DNA of 64,000 nucleotides from Candidatus Gastranaerophilales bacterium (GCA_910586855.1 CAJUJH010000001.1:1037016-1101015); one strand, 5' to 3'; counted from the first letter of the stretch, positions 24,019 through 33,503 are shown. Notes: generated by a model not told the origin, from the sequence alone. Numbers and translations are program-made.

Positions 24019-24608
24019 TGTAATTGAAGCTTAATATATCCTTGCAGTGTTATATCAAGGTTTGAGTATATTATTCTAACAAGGTCATCCCGTACATTTT
24101 GCACCCTTGTGTATACGACAGCGGGTGTGTCCCAATCGTCCTCATAAAGAATGGCTTTAATATCTGCAACCCTTGTATTTCCTTGTAATAATGAAATTGT
24201 GAAGTTGTCGCTCTCTTTTTTGTATTCAACTTGATAGTGCCCTGCCTGTAACAGTTTTCCTTTTGAATCATAAAAGTTAGCACCTATTGTAATGGTAGGT
24301 TTGCTCTCTGGTGCATCTTTAAGTCTTGAAGGCTGGTTATTTGCGCCTTCGTATTTTTTCTTAAAATCGTTGTCAAAGGCGGGATTATTCTTATTAAAAA
24401 ATTTTCTAATTTTATAGAAAAAGCCTCTGGGTTCTTTATTTTCATATTGTTTCATAACTTCTTCAAACTGTTTATTTGTGGTTGGATTAGGTTTTGAAAA
24501 AGCATTATCAATAAATTGATAGTCTATATCCATCATATCATCGGCACAAAAGCCTTTTTGCCCGATAAAAAGCGCAAAAAGCGCCAAAAGTATAAAAAAT
24601 CTTTTCAT
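24015..24608 (-). CDS. Hypothetical secreted protein
   Basis: The ATG at 24608 (M-K-R-F-F-I-L-L-A-L) gives a signal peptide cut after G-F-C-A; an upstream in-frame ATG would add eight polar residues before it. The mature part of about 175 residues has a charged helical region, then from about residue 105 a beta-rich domain (T-I-T-I-G-A-N-F-Y-D-S-K-G-K) ending with 'NLDITLQGYIKLQLH'. No catalytic motif or lipobox is visible. Likely periplasmic or exported; family not recognised. Confidence 0.6.
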   Translation of the reverse strand: MKRFFILLALFALFIGQKGFCADDMMDIDYQFIDNAFSKPNPTTNKQFEEVMKQYENKEPRGFFYKIRKFFNKNNPAFDNDFKKKYEGANNQPSRLKDAPESKPTITIGANFYDSKGKLLQAGHYQVEYKKESDNFTISLLQGNTRVADIKAILYEDDWDTPAVVYTRVQNVRDDLVRIIYSNLDITLQGYIKLQLH

Positions 24609-24662
24609 ATTTACATGATAACGATTTTGCACCGCATGGCAACAAAATAATATTACTGGCTT

Positions 24663-25145
24663 CTATGGTTTATGAAATTTACCCCTTATCCAGGTATCTG
24701 CTGTGTGAAATTTATTTGAAACAAAACCGCCAAACTTTTTAGTAGAGTTAACTACAGCATCTTTTGCTTTAGTCAGTCCGCCTAAAACTTTACCACAAAA
24801 GCCGCTGCTTGCAGTGCTGCCTGCAGATGGTGCACTGTTTCTTGCAGCATTTGTCAGTTTTACATTCTTGAGCTTTCCGCCGCCTTTTATAAGCCCTATT
24901 GTACCAAGCAATACAGCACCAAGACTAACTATTCCTTTTAATAACGGCGTTATTCTAAACCCTTTTTTCGTCTTTTCGCCATTGGCGTACATATCTTCAG
25001 GGTTTTTTGCAAAATAATCCAAACTATCTTTGTTTTTTATTGAATTTGTAACATTATGACTGTAATTGCTTTTTTCACCCATAATAAAAGCATAAGGATT
25101 GTATCCTAAAATTGGCGTTGTCCTTTCAATAGAATTTGGCAGCAT
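24663..25145 (-). CDS. Hypothetical small membrane-associated protein
   Basis: The 160-residue basic protein has a polar N-terminal 65 residues, one hydrophobic segment at about 71-87 (L-L-K-G-I-V-S-L-G-A-V-L-L-G-T-I-G-L) and a Ser/Ala/Gly and Lys-rich tail. No signal peptide. It resembles other lineage-type proteins in the window that pair a polar N-terminal region with an internal membrane helix. It stands alone, divergent from the large membrane gene at 25237. Function unknown. Confidence 0.5.
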   Translation of the reverse strand: MLPNSIERTTPILGYNPYAFIMGEKSNYSHNVTNSIKNKDSLDYFAKNPEDMYANGEKTKKGFRITPLLKGIVSLGAVLLGTIGLIKGGGKLKNVKLTNAARNSAPSAGSTASSGFCGKVLGGLTKAKDAVVNSTKKFGGFVSNKFHTADTWIRGKFHKP

Positions 25146-25236
25146 GAAAATTTCCTTATGACTTTTCCCTTATTCTTATAAAAACAAAATTGTTTCAATA
25201 ATTGCCTTTTTACCAGTTTTCTCATAGAATTTTTTT

Positions 25237-27045
25237 ATGGAAAATTTGAAAAAGATACCATCAGCAATAATAAACGCACTCAAGAGTGTGGATAAATATT
25301 TTATTATACTGTCTGTGTTTTTCTTTGTATTTTTAATTTTATATTGGGGCAGATTCGGTGACCCTGTTATAGATTGTGGCAGAGAAGCTTATATCCCCTA
25401 TGCTATGACAGATTTAGGCAAGGTTTTATTTAAGGATATCATCTGTATCTACGGACCGGTTCCATATTACCTAAATGCACTTATAGTAAAGTTTTTGGGT
25501 GCAAACTTAAATACAATGTATCTGATAGGTGCTTTTCTTTCATATATTTTTCTTTTTGGAATTTATAATCTTGCAAAACGCTTTATTGGCGCTGGTTTGG
25601 CTTTTATATTTTCAGGTATAATTATTTTTTGTTGCATTTTAAATACTTCAATTTCAAACTATATTTTTCCATATTCTTATGCAATAGTATATTCCCTTGT
25701 ATTTGCTGTATTTCATCTTGTTTTTATGTACAAATTTATTGATATTGCTTCAAGTGCCGGCAATGCAGGCTGCAAAAACCTTTGCATATCTGCTTTTTTT
25801 CTTTCTTTATGTTTATTATCAAAATTGGATTTTCTACCTTGCGTAATTCCTTTTTTAATAATACTTTTTCTTTACCGCAAAAAGCTCAACCGCAGGGCTT
25901 TTGCGATGATTTTAGTTTCATTTTTGTCATCATTTTTATTTGTTGCAATCATATTATTGCTTCAAAAAGTTTCTTTACAAAATTTAATATTTAACTTTAA
26001 AATGATATCAAATATGGCGCATTCACCGTCTTTAGAGTATTTTTACTCTGTTTGTACAGGTTATTTTTTTGAATTTAAAAAAACATTTATGTTTGTTAAA
26101 GAATTTTTACTTTCTTCTGCTATTCTTTTGTTGACAGGTATTTTGGGGAATTTTGCCTTAAAAATTAAAAATAATTTTCTTAGTATCTGTATTGCTTTTG
26201 TAATATGTACTTTTGCTGCTTATATTATCCTTGTACTTAATCTTTTAAGATATATTTTTCTATATATTCCTCTGCTGGTTTCAGTTTTTCTTGTTGTAAA
26301 ATGCATAATCTACATTGTTAAAAAATATAAAAATCCGTTAATTAAAATCTCAAACAACGATATTATAAAATATTCTTTCATTTTGTTTTCCGTTTTATTT
26401 TCACTAAAGTCTCTATTTGGCTTATTCCATGAGCTTTATGGCACTTTTTATTTACCGTTTATCTTATTGTCCTTTATAATTATTATTTTACTTGTCTTTA
26501 GAAAGAATCAGCCGCTGGCAGCGGGAATATTTAAAATTATTGGCACAACTGTTATTTTCTTATTTATTTTTCAAAATTTTATTGTATTTAATTTAGCAAA
26601 AAATACACCGGTAAAAAGCAAGCAAGGTGTGATTTATACTGAAAAAACAATAGCAACTTCGCTTAATTTTGCAATTAATTTTTTGGAAGCCAATCTTAAA
26701 AAAGACGAGACTCTTTTAGTCCTCCCTGAAGGGCTTTTTGTTAATTTTATTTTGAAAAAAGATTATCCATACTATAATACCAGCTTCACCCCGCTTGATT
26801 TTGACGCTTATGGTGAAAAATATCTAACAGAGCATCTTTTGACAAATCAGCCAAATTATATTGTATTTTTATCAAGAAGTTACCAAGATTACAACAAGAC
26901 CTTTATTTGCACTGATTTTGGAGTTGAATTTTGTAATGTTGTTTTTGAAAATTATACCCTAAAGACTCAATTTGGCAGTAACACTTTTACCAAATTGCAA
27001 AAAGAGCCTTTGATTCAAATTTTTGAAAGGAAAGATGATGACTAA
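25237..27045 (+). CDS. Polytopic membrane protein, GT-C glycosyltransferase-like
   Basis: The 602-residue protein has a short cytoplasmic start and about 11-12 hydrophobic helices, then a soluble C-terminal domain of about 110 residues. The first outer loop contains G-D-P-V-I-D-C-G-R-E, with acidic residues where GT-C enzymes bind the polyprenyl-phosphate sugar donor. The first-loop acidic motif and C-terminal domain resemble ArnT/PMT-type enzymes. The 3' end overlaps rimO, which may be chance packing. A role in glycosylating lipids, polysaccharide or proteins is inferred; donor and acceptor are unknown. Confidence 0.65.
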   Translation: MENLKKIPSAIINALKSVDKYFIILSVFFFVFLILYWGRFGDPVIDCGREAYIPYAMTDLGKVLFKDIICIYGPVPYYLNALIVKFLGANLNTMYLIGAFLSYIFLFGIYNLAKRFIGAGLAFIFSGIIIFCCILNTSISNYIFPYSYAIVYSLVFAVFHLVFMYKFIDIASSAGNAGCKNLCISAFFLSLCLLSKLDFLPCVIPFLIILFLYRKKLNRRAFAMILVSFLSSFLFVAIILLLQKVSLQNLIFNFKMISNMAHSPSLEYFYSVCTGYFFEFKKTFMFVKEFLLSSAILLLTGILGNFALKIKNNFLSICIAFVICTFAAYIILVLNLLRYIFLYIPLLVSVFLVVKCIIYIVKKYKNPLIKISNNDIIKYSFILFSVLFSLKSLFGLFHELYGTFYLPFILLSFIIIILLVFRKNQPLAAGIFKIIGTTVIFLFIFQNFIVFNLAKNTPVKSKQGVIYTEKTIATSLNFAINFLEANLKKDETLLVLPEGLFVNFILKKDYPYYNTSFTPLDFDAYGEKYLTEHLLTNQPNYIVFLSRSYQDYNKTFICTDFGVEFCNVVFENYTLKTQFGSNTFTKLQKEPLIQIFERKDDD

Positions 27046-28348
27046 AAAAATTGCCATAATTCACCATGGGTGCGCTAAAAACCTTGTGGATACGGAGCTT
27101 ATGCTTGGTGCATTGCAGCAAAAGGGTTATAAAATTACCCTTGACTATATGGAAAATGATGTTGATTTTGTCATAGTAAATACATGTTCATTTATCTATG
27201 ATGCTGAAAAAGAGAGTGTTTCAAGCATTTTTAATATGATATCCGAGGGTAAAAAAGTTATCATCACCGGCTGCCTGCCGCAAAAACATGGAGAAGAGCT
27301 AAAAGCCCTGATACCCGAAGCTATAGGCTTTATTGGAACTTCTGATGTTGAAAAAATTGTGGATTTAATTGAAAATTTTGAAAATAAAAATGAAACTTTT
27401 TTGGTTTCAAAAAATCCCATTTGCAAATATCCTGAAAATATAGATAGAGTGCAGATTACAGTGGGTTCAAGCTCGTATATTAAAATAGCAGAAGGTTGTA
27501 ATTATTCCTGTGGATACTGCGTTATTCCAAAATTGCGGGGTCCTTATGTATCGCGCCCTATGGAATCTATCGTTAAAGAGGCTAAAGCCCTTGCTGATAA
27601 AGGTGTTTCAGAAATTATTTTAATCGCTCAGGATACATCCGGTTACGGTATTGATTTATATAAAAAACCAATGCTCTCAACGCTTTTAAAAGAGCTTAAT
27701 AAAATTGAAAATTTAAGCTGGATAAGGGTTTTGTATACATATCCTACCAATTTTAATGATGAATTGATTGATGCATTTGCAAACCTTGATAAGGTTGTAA
27801 AATATGTCGATATCCCGCTCCAGCACTCGCATCCGGAGATTTTATCCGCTATGCGCCGACCCCCGCTTGATGGTTTGGCGTTTATTAAAAAACTTAAAGA
27901 AAAAATAAAAGGTGTTTGCATTAGAACCACGCTGATTACCGGCTACCCTACAGAAACAGATGAACATTTTAATCACCTTTATAATTTTGTAAAAGAAGCA
28001 AAATTCGACAGACTCGGGGTTTTTGAATTTTCAAAAGAAAAAGATACTTATGCATATAATTTAAAGCCGCAAATCCCGGCTAGAGTTAAAAAATCAAGGA
28101 AAAATAAAATTTTAAAACTTCAAAAAACTATCTCAAACTCAATCAATAAAACACTTGTGGGTGCATCAATCTCGTGTATCGTAGAGCAGATAAGGGAAGA
28201 CGGACTTGTAGTTTTAAGAAGCTACAAAGACGCGCCTGATGTAGACGGACTTGTTTATGCAAAAACGGATAAAGTCCTTGTACCGGGCGATATTTGGGAT
28301 GTTAAAATTACAGATTTTTCAGATTATGATTTATTTGGAGAAATTTAA
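27038..28348 (+). CDS. rimO: Ribosomal protein uS12 methylthiotransferase
   Basis: The ATG at 27038 has GAAAGG 7 bases upstream; the frame also offers ATG 27035 and TTG 27023. The product of 436 residues has the MTTase N-terminal cluster cysteines C12, C50 and C79, and the radical-SAM C154-x3-C158-x2-C161. A TRAM domain ends the protein. 'HHGCAKNLVDTELMLGAL' is the RimO rather than MiaB form. It methylthiolates the conserved Asp of ribosomal protein uS12 using two [4Fe-4S] clusters. It overlaps the preceding gene by 8 bases, and a MerR-type regulator follows after 2. Confidence 0.93.
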   Translation: MTKKIAIIHHGCAKNLVDTELMLGALQQKGYKITLDYMENDVDFVIVNTCSFIYDAEKESVSSIFNMISEGKKVIITGCLPQKHGEELKALIPEAIGFIGTSDVEKIVDLIENFENKNETFLVSKNPICKYPENIDRVQITVGSSSYIKIAEGCNYSCGYCVIPKLRGPYVSRPMESIVKEAKALADKGVSEIILIAQDTSGYGIDLYKKPMLSTLLKELNKIENLSWIRVLYTYPTNFNDELIDAFANLDKVVKYVDIPLQHSHPEILSAMRRPPLDGLAFIKKLKEKIKGVCIRTTLITGYPTETDEHFNHLYNFVKEAKFDRLGVFEFSKEKDTYAYNLKPQIPARVKKSRKNKILKLQKTISNSINKTLVGASISCIVEQIREDGLVVLRSYKDAPDVDGLVYAKTDKVLVPGDIWDVKITDFSDYDLFGEI

Positions 28349-28350
28349 AC

Positions 28351-28728
28351 TTGGAATTAAAATCTGAAGAAAGATTATATAAAATTGGTGAAGCTGCAGA
28401 AATTTTGGATGTTCATATTCAAACTTTAAGAATTTATGACAAAGAAAATCTTTTACCCTCAAAACGCTCTGATACCAATAGACGCTGCTATACCGATGAA
28501 GATATTGAACGTGCTAAACTCATACTATACTTGACTCGGGCGCTTTCTGTTAATTTAAACGGGGTGAAAATTATTCTGCATTTTTTAAAAAAAAGCCGGA
28601 TAGCCCCTGAACTTGCGGTTGAATTTATAAAAAACGCTGCAAAAACAGCAGGGATAACTGAAGATGAAATTGCTAATAATCTTAAACGTTACAATAAAGA
28701 AGATTCCAGCGTTTTTAAATCCTTATAA
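28351..28728 (+). CDS. MerR-family transcriptional regulator (HspR-like)
   Basis: The 125-residue protein starts at a TTG two bases after the rimO stop, with GGAG about 10 bases upstream inside rimO. Residues 10-80 form a MerR winged helix ('YKIGEAAEILDVHIQTLR', then Y-D-K-E-N-L-L-P and N-R-R-C-Y-T-D-E-D-I). The remaining 45 residues are helical. Lack of a long coiled coil with Cys effectors, and the T-L-R-I-Y-D-K-E variant, point to the HspR subgroup that controls chaperone genes. No chaperone gene is adjacent, so the target is unknown. Confidence 0.75.
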   Translation: MELKSEERLYKIGEAAEILDVHIQTLRIYDKENLLPSKRSDTNRRCYTDEDIERAKLILYLTRALSVNLNGVKIILHFLKKSRIAPELAVEFIKNAAKTAGITEDEIANNLKRYNKEDSSVFKSL

Positions 28729-28853
28729 TCATTGGTGTGCAAAGCTTATGCCGATTTTAAAAATTAATTTTTTATAAACTGCTAAAATAACATACTTATA
28801 AGCTGAAAAAGCATTAATGATAAGCTTTTTAACCTGGTCAAATGTTTAGCGTT

Positions 28854-28882
28854 AAAAAAAACGCCCCAAATAATGGAGCGTT
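28854..28882 (-). terminator. Terminator of the YtxH/DUF948 operon
   Basis: AACGCCCC (28860-28867) pairs with GGAGCGTT (28875-28882), with one mismatch in the stem. On the minus strand a T-rich run follows. It lies 26 bases after the stop of the last gene of the leftward operon. Confidence 0.75.
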
Positions 28883-28907
28883 TTAAAATTAAAATTCAAT
28901 TATAGTC

Positions 28908-29174
28908 TTAGTTTTGAGCTTCTTTTTGTTTATTTATCAAGCCTTGAATCCTGTCAATGATTTCTTCACCTTTCTTTTGAACTTCAGAAACCATATCATC
29001 AGTTTTTTCTTGAATTTCTTTAACGGCGTAAGAAGCCTTATTTAACGCATCTTTTGTGGTTTTTGAGATTTGTTCTCTTGTTTCTTCACCTGATTGAGGT
29101 GCAAGTAAAACTCCGATAACAGAGCCCACAACGCCGCCTACAACAAAACCTACTAAAAATTTTCCTACTGACAT
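28908..29174 (-). CDS. YtxH domain protein
   Basis: The 88-residue protein has an N-terminal Gly/Val-rich membrane helix ('FLVGFVVGGVVGSVIGVLLAPQ' region, about 5-24), L-L-A-P-Q-S-G-E-E-T-R, and a charged helical tail, the full YtxH pattern. The family is linked to general stress responses in Bacillus, and its biochemical role is unknown. It is last in a three-gene operon with a DUF948 protein and a second YtxH protein. Confidence 0.85.
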   Translation of the reverse strand: MSVGKFLVGFVVGGVVGSVIGVLLAPQSGEETREQISKTTKDALNKASYAVKEIQEKTDDMVSEVQKKGEEIIDRIQGLINKQKEAQN

Positions 29175-29189
29175 AATATTTTCCTTTCT

Positions 29190-29549
29190 TTATCTTCTAA
29201 ATAATTTAATGCCAAGGCTTAAACCCTCTTTAAGACCTGAAAAAAGCCCTCGCATTTTTTGTCCAATCATAAAAGGCATGCATATAACTTTGTCCATAGC
29301 GCCTTTTACCTTTTCTATCTGGCTGTCTGTATTTTTTACAATAGAATTTATAGAGCTCAAGGTTACCTTTAATTCAGCTAATGTGGGCTCTAATTCTTCA
29401 TTTATCATTTCAGAAGTTTTTGATAGATTCTTAGCTAAACTTGTAGAGGTATGTATTAATTTTATTAAAAATATTGCAATTAAAATAAGTAAAATTGCCG
29501 TTGTATAAATTAAAACCACTAAACTAATTTGCACTGTTGAATCCATCAT
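29190..29549 (-). CDS. DUF948-like membrane protein
   Basis: The 119-residue protein has one membrane helix (about 8-30), then a long helix with T/S-rich heptads ('EELEPTLAELKVTLSSINSI') and a short basic C-terminus, the plan of DUF948/YtxG proteins. These are typically co-encoded with YtxH, as here, with 15 bases to one YtxH gene and 13 to the other. Two ATG codons occur in tandem at the start; either works. Role in stress or envelope is inferred only. Confidence 0.75.
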   Translation of the reverse strand: MMDSTVQISLVVLIYTTAILLILIAIFLIKLIHTSTSLAKNLSKTSEMINEELEPTLAELKVTLSSINSIVKNTDSQIEKVKGAMDKVICMPFMIGQKMRGLFSGLKEGLSLGIKLFRR

Positions 29550-29562
29550 TTCACCTCATAAA

Positions 29563-29871
29563 CTACATATTGTAAACATCTGTTTCAATGTTTTTAGCAT
29601 TTGCAAGCTTTTCAGCCTTTACATTGTCTAAGAATTTTTTATATTCCATTTCAATTTTGCATTTTGAACCCTTAATCATATCCATAGCCTGTTTTTTAGC
29701 TTTTTGAATTTCAGGTGAATATTTTTCGGTTACATCAATAACGGTTTTTTTAATATCTTCACGAAATTCTTTGCCCGGCTTTGGTGCATATAAAATTCCT
29801 GCAGCTATTCCACCTACTATGCCTGCCAAAATGCCAAATGCAAAGCATATTGAATTATCTTTTTTACACAT
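29563..29871 (-). CDS. YtxH domain protein
   Basis: The 102-residue product begins with a Cys/Lys-containing start, a Gly/Ala-rich membrane helix (about 9-27) and the YtxH hallmark 'YAPKPGKEFREDIKKT'. A charged amphipathic helix and a polar tail follow. First gene of the YtxH-DUF948-YtxH operon, facing away from the tRNA genes on the right. Confidence 0.82.
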   Translation of the reverse strand: MCKKDNSICFAFGILAGIVGGIAAGILYAPKPGKEFREDIKKTVIDVTEKYSPEIQKAKKQAMDMIKGSKCKIEMEYKKFLDNVKAEKLANAKNIETDVYNM

Positions 29872-29998
29872 TTTATTCTCCTTTTTATCAAGATTTGATA
29901 ATTATAGCATTTTTTACCTTCTCTTTAAACCCCTCAAGCATTTATTATTATAAAATAATAAACTTGAATGAAAAATTTATAAATTTAAATAAAATCTC

Positions 29999-30026
29999 TT
30001 GCAAAAAATGTTTTTATTGATATAAT
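29999..30026 (+). promoter_or_regulatory. Promoter of the tRNA-Asn/tRNA-Gln unit
   Basis: TTGCAA (29999-30004) and a perfect TATAAT (30021-30026) are separated by 16 bases, about 75 bases before tRNA-Asn. Confidence 0.6.
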
Positions 30027-30101
30027 AAATTTCATAGAGAAGTTTAAAAAAGCAGTTAAGCTTTTCTTGATTAATTCTTGGGTTTTGCCCAAAAAAGATA
30101 A

Positions 30102-30173
30102 TCCTCAGTAGCTCAATGGCGGAGCAACCGGCTGTTAACCGGTAGGTTGTTGGTTCGAGTCCAACCTGAGGAG
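30102..30173 (+). tRNA. tRNA-Asn (anticodon GTT)
   Basis: A complete cloverleaf of 72 bases: acceptor TCCTCAG/CTGAGGA, anticodon loop with GTT, T arm TTGG-TTCGAGT-CCAA, discriminator G. CCA is not encoded. A T-run follows directly. Confidence 0.95.
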
Positions 30174-30204
30174 TTTTTTATTTTAAGATATAAAATCTTT
30201 TTAT

Positions 30205-30275
30205 TCCCGGATCGTCTAACGGCAGGACGGATGACTCTGGATCATTCAATCGTGGTTCGAATCCATGTCCGGGAG
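30205..30275 (+). tRNA. tRNA-Gln (anticodon CTG)
   Basis: A 71-base cloverleaf: acceptor TCCCGGA/TCCGGGA, anticodon stem GATGA/TCATT around loop CTCTGGA, which puts CTG at positions 34-36, T loop TTCGAAT, discriminator G. CCA is not encoded. It probably shares a transcript with tRNA-Asn 31 bases upstream. Confidence 0.92.
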
Positions 30276-30396
30276 TTTTTAATTTTATAGAAACTGTATG
30301 CTGAAATACCCATATTAAACGTTTATTCTCCAAATATCTCTGTTTTTTGTTTGTGGTATTTTATATACATATAAATTAATAGGTGCGGGTACAAGT

Positions 30397-31641
30397 ATGG
30401 TTAGTGAGAGTTTGTTTTCTAGACTTTATAAAAAATATAACAGTGTAAATCTGGTCTTAAGAATTGTTATAGGTATAATTTTAGGTGTTATTCTTGCAAT
30501 CTTTGCTCCTGATTTTAAATTTATCAAAATGATAGGCGAATTATTTATTGGCGCACTTAAGGGTATAGCACCGATTCTTGTTTTTGTACTGGTTATAAGC
30601 TCTTTAGCGCAAGGACAGGTTAAAAAAGACGGTAAAGACGGGCGTTTCAAGGTTGTAATTTTGCTTTATCTTGTATCAACATTCCTTGCTTCATGTGCAG
30701 CTGTTGTTGCAAGTTTTATATTTCCTTTAACATTGACACTTTCTGCTAAAAGCGCTGATTTTTCTTCCGCACCTGCAAATTTAAGCGATATTGTCCACAA
30801 TCTTTTGGTGAATATTGTTTCAAATCCGATAACATCTCTTAGTGCGGGAAATTATTTAGGAATACTTTTTTGGGCGATTGTTTTTGGTTTTGCCATGAAA
30901 AATATTGCAGCGGCTGATACTAAAAATTTTCTTTCAGATGTTGCAAAAAGCGCTTCTGATGTTGTTTGTAAGATAATTAATTTTGCTCCGTTCGGCATTA
31001 TGGGGCTTGTATTTGGAGCTGTTTCATCAAGCGGGGCTGAAATTTTTGGAGAATACGGAAAATTAATCCTTCTGCTTGCCTTTTGTATGCTTTTTGTTTA
31101 TTTTATTTCAAATCCAATAATAGTGTTTATTGTTACGAGAAAAAATCCTTATCCGCTTATATTAAAATGTCTTAAAGAAAGCGGTATTACGGCATTTTTT
31201 ACAAGAAGCTCCGCTGCAAATATTCCTGTAAATATGGCACTTTGTGAAGAGCTTGGTCTGGATAAGGACATGTATTCTATTTCTATCCCTCTTGGGGCAA
31301 CAATAAATATGAGCGGTGCTGCTGTTACTATCACTATTATGACGCTTGCTGCAGTTCATACTTTAGGTATAGATGTAAGCTTTGCTACAGCTATTATTCT
31401 TGGTGTATTGGCTTCTTTTGCAGCTTGCGGAGCTTCGGGAGTAGCGGGTGGTTCCTTGCTTTTAATTCCTTTGGCCTGTTCTTTATTTGGAATCTCAAAC
31501 GATATAGCTATTCAAGTTGTTGGTGTAGGCTTTATCATAGGTGTACTTCAAGATAGTTTTGAAACTGCCTTAAATTCCTCTTCAGATGTTATTTTTACAG
31601 CCGCTGCAGAGTATAGAAAAATAAGAAAAGAAACTTCTTAA
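30397..31641 (+). CDS. sstT: Serine/threonine:sodium symporter, DAACS family
   Basis: The 414-residue protein matches SstT in length and order: 'YNSVNLVLRIVIGIILGV' start, 'ALKGIAPILVFVLVISSLA', the serine-rich re-entrant hairpin T-R-S-S-A-A-N-I-P-V-N, and 'PLGATINMSGAAVTI' in the substrate/cation core. It imports serine and threonine with Na+ across the inner membrane. It is convergent with the AGCS symporter gene (1 base between stops), so both neighbouring carriers use sodium. Confidence 0.9.
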   Translation: MVSESLFSRLYKKYNSVNLVLRIVIGIILGVILAIFAPDFKFIKMIGELFIGALKGIAPILVFVLVISSLAQGQVKKDGKDGRFKVVILLYLVSTFLASCAAVVASFIFPLTLTLSAKSADFSSAPANLSDIVHNLLVNIVSNPITSLSAGNYLGILFWAIVFGFAMKNIAAADTKNFLSDVAKSASDVVCKIINFAPFGIMGLVFGAVSSSGAEIFGEYGKLILLLAFCMLFVYFISNPIIVFIVTRKNPYPLILKCLKESGITAFFTRSSAANIPVNMALCEELGLDKDMYSISIPLGATINMSGAAVTITIMTLAAVHTLGIDVSFATAIILGVLASFAACGASGVAGGSLLLIPLACSLFGISNDIAIQVVGVGFIIGVLQDSFETALNSSSDVIFTAAAEYRKIRKETS

Positions 31642-31642
31642 A

Positions 31643-33040
31643 TTATGCTTTTTTCTTTGCAATGCTAACAACAATGCTTGTTAGGGCAAAAAGTGCGATT
31701 GTGTTTGGAATAACCATTAAGTTGTTGAACATATCTGTTAATTCCCAGACAAAATCACTTGAAATTAAGCTGCCAAGCATAATAAATCCAAGTGCAATTA
31801 CGGTATAGATAATTTTTGAACCTTTGGGAAATTTTTTGCCAAAAAGATAGACTGCATTAATTTTTCCAAATAAATTCCAGCTCAAAATTGTTGAAAAAGC
31901 AAAGAAAAATAAACAAATTGCTACAAAAATTGCGCCGAATGAATTTCCAAAAACAGAGCCAAACGCTGTCTGTACCAGGTTTGTTTTATTTAAAATGCTC
32001 ATAACAGCCTCTGTATAGCCATTTGATAAAACTCCATTATTTGCATAAAGGGTTGAAATTACAATAAGTGCATTTAGAGTTAAAATGACAAATGTATCAA
32101 TAAATACGCCAATCATAGCCACTGTTCCTTGGGTATGAGGGTCTTTAACATTTGCAAGCGCATGAGCGTGTGGAGTGGAGCCCATTCCGGCTTCATTTGA
32201 AAATAATCCGCGCTTTGCTCCTTGGCTTAAAGCTTGTTTAAAAGCATATCCAAATCCGCCGCCTAAAATTGCCTGCGGTGCAAAAGCATATTTAAAAATC
32301 ATTCCAAAAGTTTCAGGTATATATTGAATTTTTGCAATCAATATTACAAGACACCCAATTATAAATAGCGCCGCCATAACTGGTACAATTTTTTCTACAA
32401 CTGCTGCCAGGCGCTTTATTCCGCCGGCAAAAATTATAGCACAAGCTGTAACAAGGAAAAGTCCAACAAGCCAGGAGTTTATACCAAAAGCTGTCTGCAT
32501 GCAGCATGCTATAGAATTTGATTGCACCATAGCACCCATAAAACCGAGTGCTAAAATTGCAGCTGTAGCAAAGAAAACGGCTAAAAATTTTCCGCATTTT
32601 CCTTTGAAAGCTCTTCTAATATAATAAACCGGTCCCCCTTTGATTTCACCGCAATGATTTTTTATCCTTGTTTTTATTGCAAGTGTAGCTTCAGCATAAA
32701 TTGTAGCCATTCCAAAAAATGCAATCACCCACATCCAAAAAATAGCACCGGGTCCCCCGATTAAAATTGCGCCTGAAGCCCCTACGATATTTCCTGTTCC
32801 AACCTGTGCAGCTACTGCGGTAGCGAGTGCTTGAAAAGATGTCATACTTTTTTCTTCGGTTTTATCAAACATATTAATCTTTCCAAATATATTTGATAAA
32901 CCTTCCTTAAAACATCTTATTTGAACAAATTTGGTTTTAATGGTATACCAAAGTCCGACACCAATAAGAAGTGTAGTAAGAATATAATTTGATAAATATT
33001 CATTAATTTTTGCAACTATGGGAAATAACATCTCTTCCAT
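31643..33040 (-). CDS. Alanine/glycine:cation symporter, AGCS family
   Basis: The 465-residue protein has about 11 membrane helices and family motifs: 'AAQVGTGNIVGASGAILIGG' near the N-terminus, G-P-G-A-I-F-W-M-W, and 'SNEAGMGSTPHAHA' in the middle. AGCS carriers (AlsT/AgcS/DagA) import alanine or glycine with Na+ or H+. It is cotranscribed with the upstream C_GCAxxG_C_C gene (16 bases). Confidence 0.93.
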   Translation of the reverse strand: MEEMLFPIVAKINEYLSNYILTTLLIGVGLWYTIKTKFVQIRCFKEGLSNIFGKINMFDKTEEKSMTSFQALATAVAAQVGTGNIVGASGAILIGGPGAIFWMWVIAFFGMATIYAEATLAIKTRIKNHCGEIKGGPVYYIRRAFKGKCGKFLAVFFATAAILALGFMGAMVQSNSIACCMQTAFGINSWLVGLFLVTACAIIFAGGIKRLAAVVEKIVPVMAALFIIGCLVILIAKIQYIPETFGMIFKYAFAPQAILGGGFGYAFKQALSQGAKRGLFSNEAGMGSTPHAHALANVKDPHTQGTVAMIGVFIDTFVILTLNALIVISTLYANNGVLSNGYTEAVMSILNKTNLVQTAFGSVFGNSFGAIFVAICLFFFAFSTILSWNLFGKINAVYLFGKKFPKGSKIIYTVIALGFIMLGSLISSDFVWELTDMFNNLMVIPNTIALFALTSIVVSIAKKKA

Positions 33041-33056
33041 GGTTTTTTCCTTTTAA

Positions 33057-33503
33057 TTATATAAGCATCTTTTCAATAATTTTTGCAGCAGTTTTTATAA
33101 ATTCTTCACAAGGTCTGTTATTATAGTATTCTTCTGTTCTTTTAGCGGGTATAGGCGATATTTCATCTTCTTTTTCTAAACCTAAAAGTTCGCGGCAAAT
33201 AATTGTCTTATGTTCTTTTTTAAATTCTTCTGCTAAATCTTGGATTAATTTATAATGTGTACCCTTAAGCTCATCACAATTTACTTCACTGCAGCCTTTA
33301 AGCAGCCCAGCAATTATGAACATACCGCTGACTGCTCCGCAAACTTCACGCATTCTGCCCATTCCGCCTCCAAATGATGAAGTAAGTTTTAAAAGAGTTT
33401 CTTTGTCAAGATTTATTTTTTCTGCAAAAGCCAAGCACACTGATTGCGCACAATTGTAGCCATTTTTAAAGTTTTCTTCCGCTCTTTTCCTAAAATCAGT
33501 CAT
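33057..33503 (-). CDS. C_GCAxxG_C_C family redox-type protein
   Basis: The 148-residue protein carries the family signature: N-C-A-Q-S-V near residue 18, 'GGGMGRMREVCGAVSGMFI' in the middle, and spaced cysteines further on (C-S-E-V-N-C, then I-C-R-E). The family is assumed to bind an iron-sulphur cluster or undergo disulphide chemistry, but no function is established. It is common in anaerobes and sits directly before the AGCS symporter. Confidence 0.85.
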   Translation of the reverse strand: MTDFRKRAEENFKNGYNCAQSVCLAFAEKINLDKETLLKLTSSFGGGMGRMREVCGAVSGMFIIAGLLKGCSEVNCDELKGTHYKLIQDLAEEFKKEHKTIICRELLGLEKEDEISPIPAKRTEEYYNNRPCEEFIKTAAKIIEKMLI

